NCBI GenBank assembly: GCA_026709725.1
Contig: JAPOSK010000108.1
Location: 1-11,766 of the forward strand
Length of the DNA: 11,766 nucleotides
Direction: 5' to 3'
Origin: Paracoccaceae bacterium
GTDB taxonomy: Bacteria; Pseudomonadota; Alphaproteobacteria; Rhodobacterales; Rhodobacteraceae
The notes under the pieces were generated by a model that was not told the DNA's origin, did not search any database, and saw only the letters and a program-made list of their open reading frames with translations. The position numbers were made by a program, and so were the translations under genes. This document shows, piece by piece, positions 1-6,343 of the stretch (positions are counted from its first letter, which is position 1; each line of letters begins with the position of its first letter).

Positions 1-1
1 T

Positions 2-580
2 CTCGCTGCCACGATCTTCGCAACCGTGGCAGCACTTCACGCAAATGCCCGTCCGCTATCCAAATCAGTCCGGCTCATCGAATACGTCATCTTCCTCCCC
101 TTCCTGCTTCCCCCGATCATTACCGGACTTTCACTCCTGATTTATTTCAGGGAAGCGGGAATTTCGCGTGGCCTCACGACAGTCATCATCGGTCATGCAG
201 TGTTCGTGCTGGCCATCATCTATCGGATCATCCTCACGCGCCTGAACGCGCTCAGCCGCAGTTTTGTCGAGGCAGCCCATGATCTCGGAGCCAGCAGGTT
301 TCAGACCTTCCGTTTCGTCATTCTGCCAAACCTGCGCATGCCGCTTCTGACAGCGGGTATCCTCGCATTTGCCCTGTCATTTGATGAAACGATGATCACG
401 CTGTTTCTGGCGGGAACAGATCCCACGCTGCCCGTGCGGCTCTATGCCATGATGCGGGTCGGGTTTACTCCGGAAATCAATGCCCTGATCACACTGATCC
501 TCGGTTTTTCAATTCTCCTGACATCTGTCTTTGCAATCGCATGGCACCGCAGCAGCAGGGTTGGGCGATTGTATGCCTGA
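2..580 (+). CDS. ABC transporter permease, PotC-like (polyamine-type), 5'-truncated by window edge
   Basis: This is the C-terminal part of an inner-membrane permease of a binding-protein-dependent ABC importer, most like the spermidine/putrescine PotC branch. The frame is open to the left edge, so the GTG at 26 is probably internal and the true start lies upstream. About 192 residues are visible. Hydrophobic segments alternate with short loops. The ATPase-contacting EAA loop is clear (EAAHDLGASRFQTF, then ILPNLRMPLL), followed by a segment typical of PotC proteins (FALSFDETMITLFLAG, then TLPVRLYAMMR). The other transporter parts (solute-binding protein, second permease, ATPase) are not in the window and should lie upstream. 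The substrate cannot be read from this fragment; polyamine is inferred from family resemblance only. The next gene, a dehydrogenase, begins 96 bases downstream on the same strand and may be co-transcribed. Confidence 0.88.
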   Translation, partial: LAATIFATVAALHANARPLSKSVRLIEYVIFLPFLLPPIITGLSLLIYFREAGISRGLTTVIIGHAVFVLAIIYRIILTRLNALSRSFVEAAHDLGASRFQTFRFVILPNLRMPLLTAGILAFALSFDETMITLFLAGTDPTLPVRLYAMMRVGFTPEINALITLILGFSILLTSVFAIAWHRSSRVGRLYA

Positions 581-676
581 TTGCCCGCTTCGATCAATGC
601 CACCCCTGTCACAGGGAAGAAGCCGGGAGGTGGATGATCACCCAAAGTTGAGGATGCCGGATTGTGAGGTTCTGAT

Positions 677-1453
677 ATGACACTGCACCGCTTTGACGGC
701 CAGATCGCCTTGGTGACAGGCGGTGCACGCGGTATCGGGCTGGCCATAGGAATGCGTCTTGCCGAAGAGGGCGCGACAGTGATTCTTGCTGACGTTGACA
801 GTGATGAGCTGGGGCGGGTGACATCCGCCGGGAAAGGTCCGGGGCGGATACTTCCGGCCACGCTTGATATCGCGGACCGGGCTGCTTGCGAGGATCTGGT
901 GGCCCGCATTTCCAGGGACCATTCGCGGCTAGACATCCTTGTCAACAATGCGGCAATCCCCGATATCTGCCCCTATCCAGAGCTGACGATAGACCGATTC
1001 CGTGCCGTAACCCGGGTCAATCTTGATGGTGCGCTTGTCTGCACCCTTGCCGCAGTCCCGCTGATGGAGGCCACAGGCGGACGCATTTTGATGATGGCCA
1101 GCATCATGGGACAGTTCGGGTCTCCCGATTCCGTGCCCTACTCAAGCGCAAAGGGCGGGATTGTGAACATGGTGCGTGCCCTTGCCTGCGATCTGGCGCC
1201 CCGGGGAATTACGGTCAACGGCATCGCTCCCGGCTTCATTGATACGCGGATGGCCCGTCTCGCTGATGGGAGCCATGAACACCGGACCGACTGCTTCAGG
1301 ACTGTCTATCTCCGGTATCGAAAGATCCCGCTTGGCCGTCCGGGAAACCCGGAGGACATCGCCGGGTCTGCATGCTTCCTGGTGTCATCGGATGCGGCAT
1401 ATGTAACGGGTCAGATTCTTGCAGTTGATGGAGGGGTCACGGCCACCTTTTGA
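677..1453 (+). CDS. Short-chain dehydrogenase/reductase (SDR), classical type
   Basis: This is a 258-residue NAD(P)-dependent oxidoreductase of the classical SDR family, of normal length, cytosolic, with no signal peptide. The dinucleotide-binding motif TGGARGIG is at residues 14-21. An acidic residue (D39) at the end of the second strand favours NAD(H) over NADP(H). The NNAA motif is at 90-93. The catalytic tetrad is complete: N115, S142, Y155 and K159 (YSSAK). The C-terminus has the usual GRPGNPEDIAGSACFL and VTGQILAVDGG segments of the FabG-like group. The ATG at 677 is preceded by a modest GAGG about 8 bases upstream. The substrate cannot be assigned. The location behind an ABC importer suggests catabolism of an imported compound, but that is inference. 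No terminator is obvious after the stop. Confidence 0.9.
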   Translation: MTLHRFDGQIALVTGGARGIGLAIGMRLAEEGATVILADVDSDELGRVTSAGKGPGRILPATLDIADRAACEDLVARISRDHSRLDILVNNAAIPDICPYPELTIDRFRAVTRVNLDGALVCTLAAVPLMEATGGRILMMASIMGQFGSPDSVPYSSAKGGIVNMVRALACDLAPRGITVNGIAPGFIDTRMARLADGSHEHRTDCFRTVYLRYRKIPLGRPGNPEDIAGSACFLVSSDAAYVTGQILAVDGGVTATF

Positions 1454-1640
1454 TGCCAGTGACACCTGCATCTAGGGCCCCGGAACATTTAGGCTATATC
1501 ACTTGAGTGCCATTCGTCAGCCAAAACACTGATAGCATGGTTTGCTGACCATGTCCGAGACCGGATTTCCGTCCTGCACCCCTGTCTTTGTACGGTTTCC
1601 CGGCATTCAGCATGCTGATGGCACTTTGATAGATCAATTC
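1454..1640. other. Intergenic region between SDR and phasin terminator
   Basis: No coding potential is seen here. It contains an imperfect inverted repeat (GTCAGC at 1516-1521 and GCTGAC at 1544-1549, separated by 22 bases) and a 12-bp perfect palindrome, TCAGCATGCTGA, at 1607-1618. Neither is followed by a T-run on either strand, so neither is called a terminator. Confidence 0.5.
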
Positions 1641-1675
1641 CAAAAAAGGAAGGGGGATGGCAGAGCCATCCCCTT
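1641..1675 (-). terminator. Intrinsic terminator of the phasin gene
   Basis: A perfect 9-bp stem (GGGGATGGC at 1653-1661, GCCATCCCC at 1665-1673) closes a 3-base loop and can extend by a G-U and an A-U pair. Read on the minus strand, the stem is followed within five bases by TTTTTT (plus-strand A-run at 1642-1647). It lies about 40 bases beyond the phasin stop and points the same way. On the plus strand there is no T-run after the stem, so it should not terminate the SDR transcript. Confidence 0.9.
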
Positions 1676-1713
1676 GGCAGTGTGAACAGTTTGAATTCAG
1701 AGTCGAGCTCCGA

Positions 1714-2109
1714 TCAGGAAGACTTGCTCACACCTGCCTTATTCGCCTTGACAGGATTGCCAGCAGATAGGAGGACTTCCAGAGTATCGATCTGGATCTG
1801 TCTGGCAATTTCAGCGAATTTCGTCATGTAGTCTGCCGATGAGCCAACGGAAGCGGTGCCGAGATCGGCAATTTTCCGGACATAATCGGTCGGATTCTCA
1901 TTTGCCGCATTGACTTCATTGAGTTGTCCGAGAATTTCACGTCCCCACTTGGTGGACACTTCAGCACTCTTTTCGGCGGCCGAGATCGCAAGTTCAGAAA
2001 GTTTCTGGTTCACGGTCACGGAATCGTTGACCGCTTTCCTGAACGATGCAGGATCGGTTGGCATCTTTTCCAGAATTGCCTTGTAGTCGCCTTTCGCAAA
2101 ATCATACAT
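1714..2109 (-). CDS. Phasin family protein (PHB granule surface protein)
   Basis: This small protein of 131 residues resembles alphaproteobacterial phasins (Phasin_2-type). Phasins coat polyhydroxyalkanoate granules in the cytoplasm and control their number and size. The sequence fits: no signal peptide, no cysteine, a long amphipathic helical body rich in Ala, Lys, Glu and Ser, and typical segments such as NQKLSELAISAAEKSAEVSTKW (about residues 34-55) and NPTDYVRKIADLG (about 72-84). The tail is lysine- and serine-rich. The ATG at 2109 is supported by a strong GAGGAG Shine-Dalgarno (2118-2123) eight bases upstream. The gene is monocistronic, with its own terminator downstream and its own promoter upstream. 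The promoter carries CTGC-N3-GCAG repeats matching the motif described for the PHB-responsive repressor PhaR, which independently supports the phasin call. No PHB synthase or phaR gene is in the window. Confidence 0.85.
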   Translation of the reverse strand: MYDFAKGDYKAILEKMPTDPASFRKAVNDSVTVNQKLSELAISAAEKSAEVSTKWGREILGQLNEVNAANENPTDYVRKIADLGTASVGSSADYMTKFAEIARQIQIDTLEVLLSAGNPVKANKAGVSKSS

Positions 2110-2148
2110 ATTCGTTACTCCTCGTAATGTATGCTCTCCAGTTGCAAC

Positions 2149-2177
2149 CTATATGGTGCTGCACCGCAGCAATTCAA
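2149..2177 (-). promoter_or_regulatory. Phasin promoter (-35/-10)
   Basis: On the minus strand, TTGAAT (plus 2172-2177) serves as -35 and CATATA (plus 2150-2155, 16-base spacer) or ATATAG (2149-2154, 17-base spacer) as -10, about 40 bases upstream of the phasin ATG. The region is AT-rich compared with its surroundings. The whole spacer is occupied by the palindrome TGCTGC-ACC-GCAGCA (2157-2171), the position expected for a steric repressor. Promoter elements are read by eye and the start site is inferred. Confidence 0.6.
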
Positions 2178-2202
2178 GCATTTTTTCTGCACCGCAGCAA
2201 TT
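2159..2202. promoter_or_regulatory. Two PhaR-type operator sites (CTGC-N3-GCAG), direct repeat
   Basis: The 16-base sequence CTGCACCGCAGCAATT occurs exactly at 2159-2174 and again at 2187-2202, 28 bases apart. Each copy contains CTGC-ACC-GCAG, the TGC-rich dyad reported for binding by the polyhydroxybutyrate-responsive repressor PhaR in alphaproteobacteria such as Paracoccus and Rhodobacter. The first copy extends to a perfect 6+6 palindrome and sits between the phasin -35 and -10; the second lies upstream of -35. This arrangement suggests that PhaR represses the phasin gene until PHB accumulates and titrates the repressor away. The repeat is seen directly; the regulator is inferred. Confidence 0.72.
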
Positions 2203-2270
2203 TAATGGCAAAAAATTACTTTAAGTCTATAATTCTTATGGTTTAATTATTTTTACTTTCAGTGAAGACA

Positions 2271-2550
2271 TGTGTTCGCCCAATCATGCCATGCCCGGAG
2301 AGGCCCCTTTCAGCCGACACGGTCACCCCATTCCCTGCGGGAATCCCTCTTGTGGAACAGCAGTCCTGACCTGCCATCGGTCAGGTCAATCCAGATGACA
2401 GGCATCTCGCGCTGCAGCAGGCACTCCCGGCGAAGAGTTGCCGGTTTCAACCTGAATGACATGTGCAACGGCTTTGTGTCATGCACCGGTGCGGCATGCA
2501 GAGATCAGGGTCGGCATGGTGCGTTATCGACCCCTTTGAGGATTTGGGCG
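2271..2550. other. Intergenic stretch without a recognisable gene
   Basis: No credible gene is seen on either strand. Reading frames here are open by chance and lack ribosome binding sites, recognisable motifs or typical composition. The only structure noted is an inverted repeat, CCTGACC (2365-2371) and GGTCAGG (2379-2385), with a 7-base loop. A short TTCCC-TGC-GGGAA dyad lies at 2331-2343. A decayed gene cannot be excluded without a database search. Confidence 0.5.
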
Positions 2551-2557
2551 CAGATGG

Positions 2558-2585
2558 TGGACAATTCAAACGCATGTGCTATAAT
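2558..2585 (+). promoter_or_regulatory. Extended -10 sigma-70-type promoter upstream of soeA
   Basis: The TATAAT at 2580-2585 is a perfect -10 hexamer and is preceded by TGC (2577-2579), giving an extended -10. TGGACA at 2558-2563, one mismatch from TTGACA, lies 16 bases upstream. A start near 2592 would give a 5' leader of roughly 180 bases before soeA, containing the hairpins at 2598-2650. Among the promoter-like sequences I noticed, this is the closest to consensus and is the likely source of the soeABC transcript. It could instead serve a separate short RNA. Confidence 0.65.
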
Positions 2586-2597
2586 CGATCCAGAGGT

Positions 2598-2650
2598 TGG
2601 AGTTATCAGGGCAAACTCCATTTGGAGACCGGTGTTGCAACACCGGTCTC
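2598..2650 (+). repeat. Tandem hairpins in the soeA leader, including a 26-bp perfect palindrome
   Basis: Two dyads follow the promoter. The first pairs TGGAGTT (2598-2604) with AACTCCA (2614-2620). The second is a perfect 26-bp palindrome at 2625-2650, whose left half is GAGACCGGTGTTG. A third pairing, CTCC (2616-2619) with GGAG (2624-2627), would compete with both. There is no T-run after 2650 (ACTCTTGAAG), so it is not a standard intrinsic terminator. It may be an operator for a dimeric regulator, an RNA stability element or a leader switch. The structure is seen directly; the role is unknown. Confidence 0.6.
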
Positions 2651-2672
2651 ACTCTTGAAGGATTCTATCGCC

Positions 2673-2747
2673 ATGACAGTGTGTTCCCAACCAATTCTGG
2701 GGAATGTCTTGCGGCTTGCGGCATGGTTGCTTACGGAGAATGCGTGA
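2673..2747 (+). CDS. Possible 24-codon leader ORF (hypothetical)
   Basis: An ATG at 2673 opens a 24-residue frame beginning MTVCSQPILGN, with a Leu/Ala-rich second half and the end LLTENA, stopping at 2745-2747. That is 22 bases before the soeA start. An AAGGA (2658-2662) ten bases upstream could serve as ribosome binding site. It would be the first coding sequence on the transcript from the promoter at 2558-2585. Nothing else supports it, so it could be chance. If real, it could couple translation to soeA or act as a leader peptide. Confidence 0.22.
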   Translation: MTVCSQPILGNVLRLAAWLLTENA

Positions 2748-2769
2748 GTGAAGATATGCCATCACCGGA

Positions 2770-5601
2770 ATGAGGGTGGGATCGCCATTGCTTGACTTAT
2801 CGCCATATGTGTCCGACGAAATCAGGAAGACCACCTGTTATATGTGTGCCTGCCGCTGTGGGGTCGATGTCCATGTGCGGGATGGACGGGTTCGCTATCT
2901 GCAGGGCAATCGTGACCACCCGGTCAATCGTGGAGTCCTCTGCGCCAAGGGCTCAGCGGGGATGCTGCATCAGGAATCGCCGGCCCGTCTTCGGGCCCCG
3001 CTCCTCCGGTCCGGTGAGCGTGGCAAGGGCACGTTTCAGGAAATCAGCTGGGATCATGCCCTGGGATTGGCGACAGAGTGGCTGGCGGAAATCCGGCAAT
3101 CCGATCCGTCCAGACTTGGATTCTTCACGGGGCGTGACCAAAGCCAGGCCCTGACCGGATGGTGGGCACAGCAATTCGGAACACCGAATCATGCGGCCCA
3201 TGGCGGCTTCTGCTCGGTGAATATGGCAGCGGGCGGAATCTATTCGATCGGCGGCTCCTTCTGGGAGTTTGGCCAGCCGGACTGGGACAGAACAAAGCTG
3301 TTGCTGCTGTTTGGTGTTGCAGAGGATCATGATTCCAATCCCCTGAAGATCGGTCTGGCAAAACTCCGCCGTAATGGGGTTCGTATCATTTCCGTCAATC
3401 CGGTCTGCACAGGCTACTCTGCGATTGCCGATAACTGGCTGGGCATCACACCCGGCTCCGATGGTCTGCTGATCATGGCGATTCTGGGCGAGCTCCTCCG
3501 CTCGGGATCGATTGATGCAGAGGCACTGCGTTATACGACCAATGCCCCCTGGCTGATCACTCTTGATGCAGGCGCGCACAGCGGTCTGTTTGTTCGTGAC
3601 AGGGATGGCACACCGATGATTTGGGATGCAGCGACGAACAGTCCACAGCCCCACGACCACCCGACTGCCAGACCACATTTATCGGGTCGCTATCAACTTG
3701 ATGACGGAAGGGCGGTCACACCTGTCTTCACCCAGGTCGTTCATGAGTATCTGCAGCCATGTTACCGACCAGAGGCTGTCGCTGAACGAACCGGGATCGG
3801 TCCGGCGACGATCCGCTGGCTCGCGGCCGAAATCGCCGGGACCGCATTCGGGAAATCCGAGGATATGCCTCTGAGATGGACAGACTGGCGGGGCATTCAG
3901 CATGCATCGGTGACATCACGACCGGTTGCCATCCATGCCATGCGCGGCATCGCGGCACACGGAAACGGCTTTCAGACCTGCCGGGCCCTTCATGTCCTTC
4001 AGATGCTCATCGGATCTGTTGATGCTCCCGGAGGGACCCGCTACAAGGCCCCGTATCCCAAACCCGTCGAGATGCACCCGCGCCCATCGGGCCTCGAGGG
4101 TCCCGGCCTTCCCCTGCAGGGTCCGCCATTGGGCTACCCCCTCGGTCCGGAAGACCTGCTGGTCAATGAAGACGGGTCACCGCAACGCATCGACAAGGCC
4201 TATTCGTGGGAGGCACCGCTCGCTGCCCATGGACTGCTGCACATGGCCATTCCAAATGCCTGCGCAGGTGACCCCTATGACATCAGTGTGTTGATGATCT
4301 ACATGGCCAATCTGGCATGGAACTCATCAATGAACACACCTGGAGCGATGAATGCCCTGACGGCCAGAAACTCCGACGGCAGCTACCGGATCCCCCGGAT
4401 CATTGTCTCTGATGCGTTTGCTTCGGAAATGGTTGACTACGCCGATCTGGTTCTGCCGGACACAACATACCTTGAACGTTACGACTGCATTTCGCTCCTT
4501 GATCGACCCATCGGTGAAGCCGATCATGTCGGGGATGCCATTCGTCATCCGGTGCTCCAGGTCAACCGGGATGTCCGACCATTCCAGGATGTCCTGATTG
4601 ATCTTGGAAACAGGCTTGAACTGCCCGGATTCACTGATGCAGACGGCACTGCCAAATGGTCCACATATCGCGAGTACATGGCACTCCATGAACGCAAACC
4701 CGGCATCGGGCCGCTGGCGGGCTGGCGCGGTGCTGATGGCTCGCAATCCCTGCGGGGAGCCGCCAATCCTGAACAGATCGAAAAATACATTGCCAACGGA
4801 GGGTTCTGGACAGCTGAACTTCCCGAAGAGACGCGGTATTATCGCAATATCAACATGACCTATCAGGACTGGGCTGCCGATTGTGGTCTGCTGGATGAAC
4901 CATCACCTTTCAAGCTGCAACTTTATTCCGAACCGTTGCGCAAGTTTCAATTGGCCGCGGAGGGATTTGGCCCCCGCCAACCACCGGAGGATCTGCGGGA
5001 GAGAATCCGCTCTTCATTCAATCCCCTGCCGAACTGGTATGACATGCCGGCCTCGTCACCGGAGTATCCCTATCACGCCATTACCCAGCGCCCGATGGCA
5101 ATGTATCATTCCTGGGGCACGCACAATCCGTGGCTCCGACAAATCCACAGTTTCAACCGCCTCTACATCCCATCCGGCATCTGTGACCGTGAACAGCTTG
5201 AAGATGACGACTGGATCTGGCTTGAATCCGATTTCGGCCGCATCCGAACCCAGATCAAGCGCATGCATGCCGTCAATTCCTCCACAGTCTGGACCTGGAA
5301 TGCGATTGCGAGGCGCTCAGGCAGCTGGCGGCTGGCACCCGGGGCTTCAGAAAGCCGGCGGGGGTTTCTCCTCAATCACCTGATCTCCGAATTGCTGCCC
5401 AAACGCTCGGATGCGCAGCAGATGATGAATTCGGATCCGGTCACCGGTCAGGCGGCATGGTATGATCTCAGGGTTCAGATTCGGAAGGCCCCGGGGCCGA
5501 AATCAACCGGACAGCAGAACGCAGGGACACAGACCGGCCTTCCCGATATGGAACCCGTCGCATCTCAACTCCGCTATGGATCTGAGTGGACATCGACGTG
5601 A
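2770..5601 (+). CDS. soeA: Sulfite dehydrogenase (quinone), molybdopterin catalytic subunit SoeA
   Basis: This is a 943-residue catalytic subunit of the DMSO reductase (complex iron-sulfur molybdoenzyme) superfamily, most like SoeA, which oxidises sulfite to sulfate in the cytoplasm. An N-terminal [4Fe-4S] site is present (C23, C26, C30, C58). C148, in the motif HGGFCSVN, is where the molybdenum ligand is expected. Conserved stretches follow, such as WEFGQPDWDRTKLLLLFGVA and EDHDSNPLKIGLAKL for the bis-MGD domain, DYADLVLPDTTYLERYD in the middle, and a C-terminal molydopterin-dinucleotide-binding domain (from about residue 765). There is no Tat signal, so it should stay in the cytoplasm, unlike thiosulfate or polysulfide reductase relatives. 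The start is uncertain: ATG 2770 has almost no Shine-Dalgarno, whereas TTG 2788 has a GAGGGTGGGA just upstream. The gene overlaps soeB by a GTGA. The substrate is inferred from family resemblance and operon layout. Confidence 0.85.
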   Translation: MRVGSPLLDLSPYVSDEIRKTTCYMCACRCGVDVHVRDGRVRYLQGNRDHPVNRGVLCAKGSAGMLHQESPARLRAPLLRSGERGKGTFQEISWDHALGLATEWLAEIRQSDPSRLGFFTGRDQSQALTGWWAQQFGTPNHAAHGGFCSVNMAAGGIYSIGGSFWEFGQPDWDRTKLLLLFGVAEDHDSNPLKIGLAKLRRNGVRIISVNPVCTGYSAIADNWLGITPGSDGLLIMAILGELLRSGSIDAEALRYTTNAPWLITLDAGAHSGLFVRDRDGTPMIWDAATNSPQPHDHPTARPHLSGRYQLDDGRAVTPVFTQVVHEYLQPCYRPEAVAERTGIGPATIRWLAAEIAGTAFGKSEDMPLRWTDWRGIQHASVTSRPVAIHAMRGIAAHGNGFQTCRALHVLQMLIGSVDAPGGTRYKAPYPKPVEMHPRPSGLEGPGLPLQGPPLGYPLGPEDLLVNEDGSPQRIDKAYSWEAPLAAHGLLHMAIPNACAGDPYDISVLMIYMANLAWNSSMNTPGAMNALTARNSDGSYRIPRIIVSDAFASEMVDYADLVLPDTTYLERYDCISLLDRPIGEADHVGDAIRHPVLQVNRDVRPFQDVLIDLGNRLELPGFTDADGTAKWSTYREYMALHERKPGIGPLAGWRGADGSQSLRGAANPEQIEKYIANGGFWTAELPEETRYYRNINMTYQDWAADCGLLDEPSPFKLQLYSEPLRKFQLAAEGFGPRQPPEDLRERIRSSFNPLPNWYDMPASSPEYPYHAITQRPMAMYHSWGTHNPWLRQIHSFNRLYIPSGICDREQLEDDDWIWLESDFGRIRTQIKRMHAVNSSTVWTWNAIARRSGSWRLAPGASESRRGFLLNHLISELLPKRSDAQQMMNSDPVTGQAAWYDLRVQIRKAPGPKSTGQQNAGTQTGLPDMEPVASQLRYGSEWTST

Positions 5602-6011
5602 CATCACTGCCGACCCGCACTGAGAAAAAACTGGGTCTGGTCATTGACCTTGACGTCTGCGTTGGCTGCCAGGCCTGTGTGGTCAGCTGCAAGTCATGGA
5701 ACACAGGTGGGTACGGGGCACCGCTTGCCGATACTGAACCCTATGGTGATACGCCATCGGGTGCGTGGTTAAACCGTGTTCACAGCTACGAAACAGAAAA
5801 TTACGGTCAAACTGGTGTCGTCCATTTCCCCAAGAGTTGTCTCCATTGTGATGATGCCCCCTGTGTCACCGTATGCCCGACAGGAGCCTCCTGGAAACGA
5901 TCAGAAGATGGCATTGTTCTCGTTGATGAGAACAAGTGCATGGGATGCGGGTTATGTGCCTGGGCCTGCCCCTATGGCGCCCGGGAAATGTTCCATCGGC
6001 AGGTGTCATGA
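5598..6011 (+). CDS. soeB: Sulfite dehydrogenase iron-sulfur subunit SoeB, N-terminal part (frame interrupted)
   Basis: This is the first 137 residues of a DmsB/SoeB-type ferredoxin subunit that passes electrons from SoeA to the membrane anchor. Three of the four cysteine groups are here: C21-C24-C27-C31, C81-C84-C89-C93 and C114-C117-C120-C124. The GTG at 5598 overlaps the soeA stop (GTGA) and has GAGTGGA about 7 bases upstream; a second GTG at 5586 is possible. Homology runs cleanly to the segment CPYGAREM (residues 124-131), then six unrelated residues precede TGA at 6009. The fourth cysteine group continues in another frame from 6008. In family members about five residues separate GARE from GVMKKC. 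Adding one base between about 5991 and 6000 would restore exactly that spacing. The break therefore looks like a one-base loss, either a real mutation or a sequence error. A split protein is the alternative. Confidence 0.82.
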   Translation: MTSLPTRTEKKLGLVIDLDVCVGCQACVVSCKSWNTGGYGAPLADTEPYGDTPSGAWLNRVHSYETENYGQTGVVHFPKSCLHCDDAPCVTVCPTGASWKRSEDGIVLVDENKCMGCGLCAWACPYGAREMFHRQVS

Positions 6012-6337
6012 AAAAATGCACCCTGTGTGTTGACCGGATATACAATGAGAACATCCCCGAGGAGGATCGCGTACCGGCATGTGTCAGATCATGCCCGACC
6101 AATGCCCGGTTCTTTGGCGATCTTGCCGACCCGGACTCAGAGGTTTCCCGGTTGGTTTCAGATCGTGATGGTGTTGATCTCATGCCTGAACAGCGGACAA
6201 GACCGGCCAACAAGTATCTCCAACCCGGACGGCAGTCATCATGCGGTGATCCTGAGGCCTTCAATCTTGCCGAGCTGGCTGACCCGACACCGACCGGTAT
6301 CCTTGGCTGGATTGATCGGAATCTCTCCAGAGTCTGA
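6008..6337 (+). CDS. soeB: SoeB C-terminal part, in a different frame (possible re-initiation product)
   Basis: From the ATG at 6008 this frame encodes 109 residues, beginning MKKCTLCVDRIYNEN. It carries the last cysteine group of SoeB (C4, C7, C25, C29; motif PACVRSCPTNA), then the characteristic DLMPEQRTRPANKYL segment. The ATG overlaps the TGA of the N-terminal part as ATGA, with a weak GGCAGG upstream, so re-initiation is conceivable. In DmsB-like proteins the first and last cysteine groups share clusters, so the halves would have to associate to be functional. Similarity to the family extends upstream of the ATG in this frame (AGV before MKKC), which argues for a broken single gene. The A6 run at 6011-6016 lies after the stop of the first frame and so cannot be the site of the shift. 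soeC starts six bases downstream. Confidence 0.8.
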   Translation: MKKCTLCVDRIYNENIPEEDRVPACVRSCPTNARFFGDLADPDSEVSRLVSDRDGVDLMPEQRTRPANKYLQPGRQSSCGDPEAFNLAELADPTPTGILGWIDRNLSRV

Positions 6338-6343
6338 GGGCCT

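Noticed and set aside
442..948. Long minus-strand frame opposite the permease end and the SDR start.
   Set aside because: It lies antisense to two well-supported genes and has Ser/Arg/Pro-rich shadow composition with no family motif.
1607..1618. Perfect 12-bp palindrome TCAGCATGCTGA downstream of the SDR gene.
   Set aside because: It is short and without a T-run, and it could arise by chance. It is too weak to call a terminator or operator.
1626..1637. TTGAT-AG-ATCAA, resembling an FNR/Anr box.
   Set aside because: The spacer is two bases instead of four, and the site lies beyond the phasin terminator, not near a start.
2205..2233. TATAAT at 2228-2233 on the plus strand, possibly a second divergent promoter.
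   Set aside because: There is no acceptable -35 at 16-18 bases and no gene within 300 bases downstream. The region is AT-rich, so a chance match is likely.
2272..2658. Open frame of about 128 codons upstream of soeA on the plus strand, and a 94-codon frame overlapping it.
   Set aside because: Neither has a ribosome binding site, a recognisable motif or normal composition. Both run through the promoter and palindrome, so they look like chance openings.
5980..6008. Programmed -1 ribosomal frameshift in soeB.
   Set aside because: No X-XXY-YYZ slippery heptamer is in the zero frame before the stop, and the A6 run lies after the stop.
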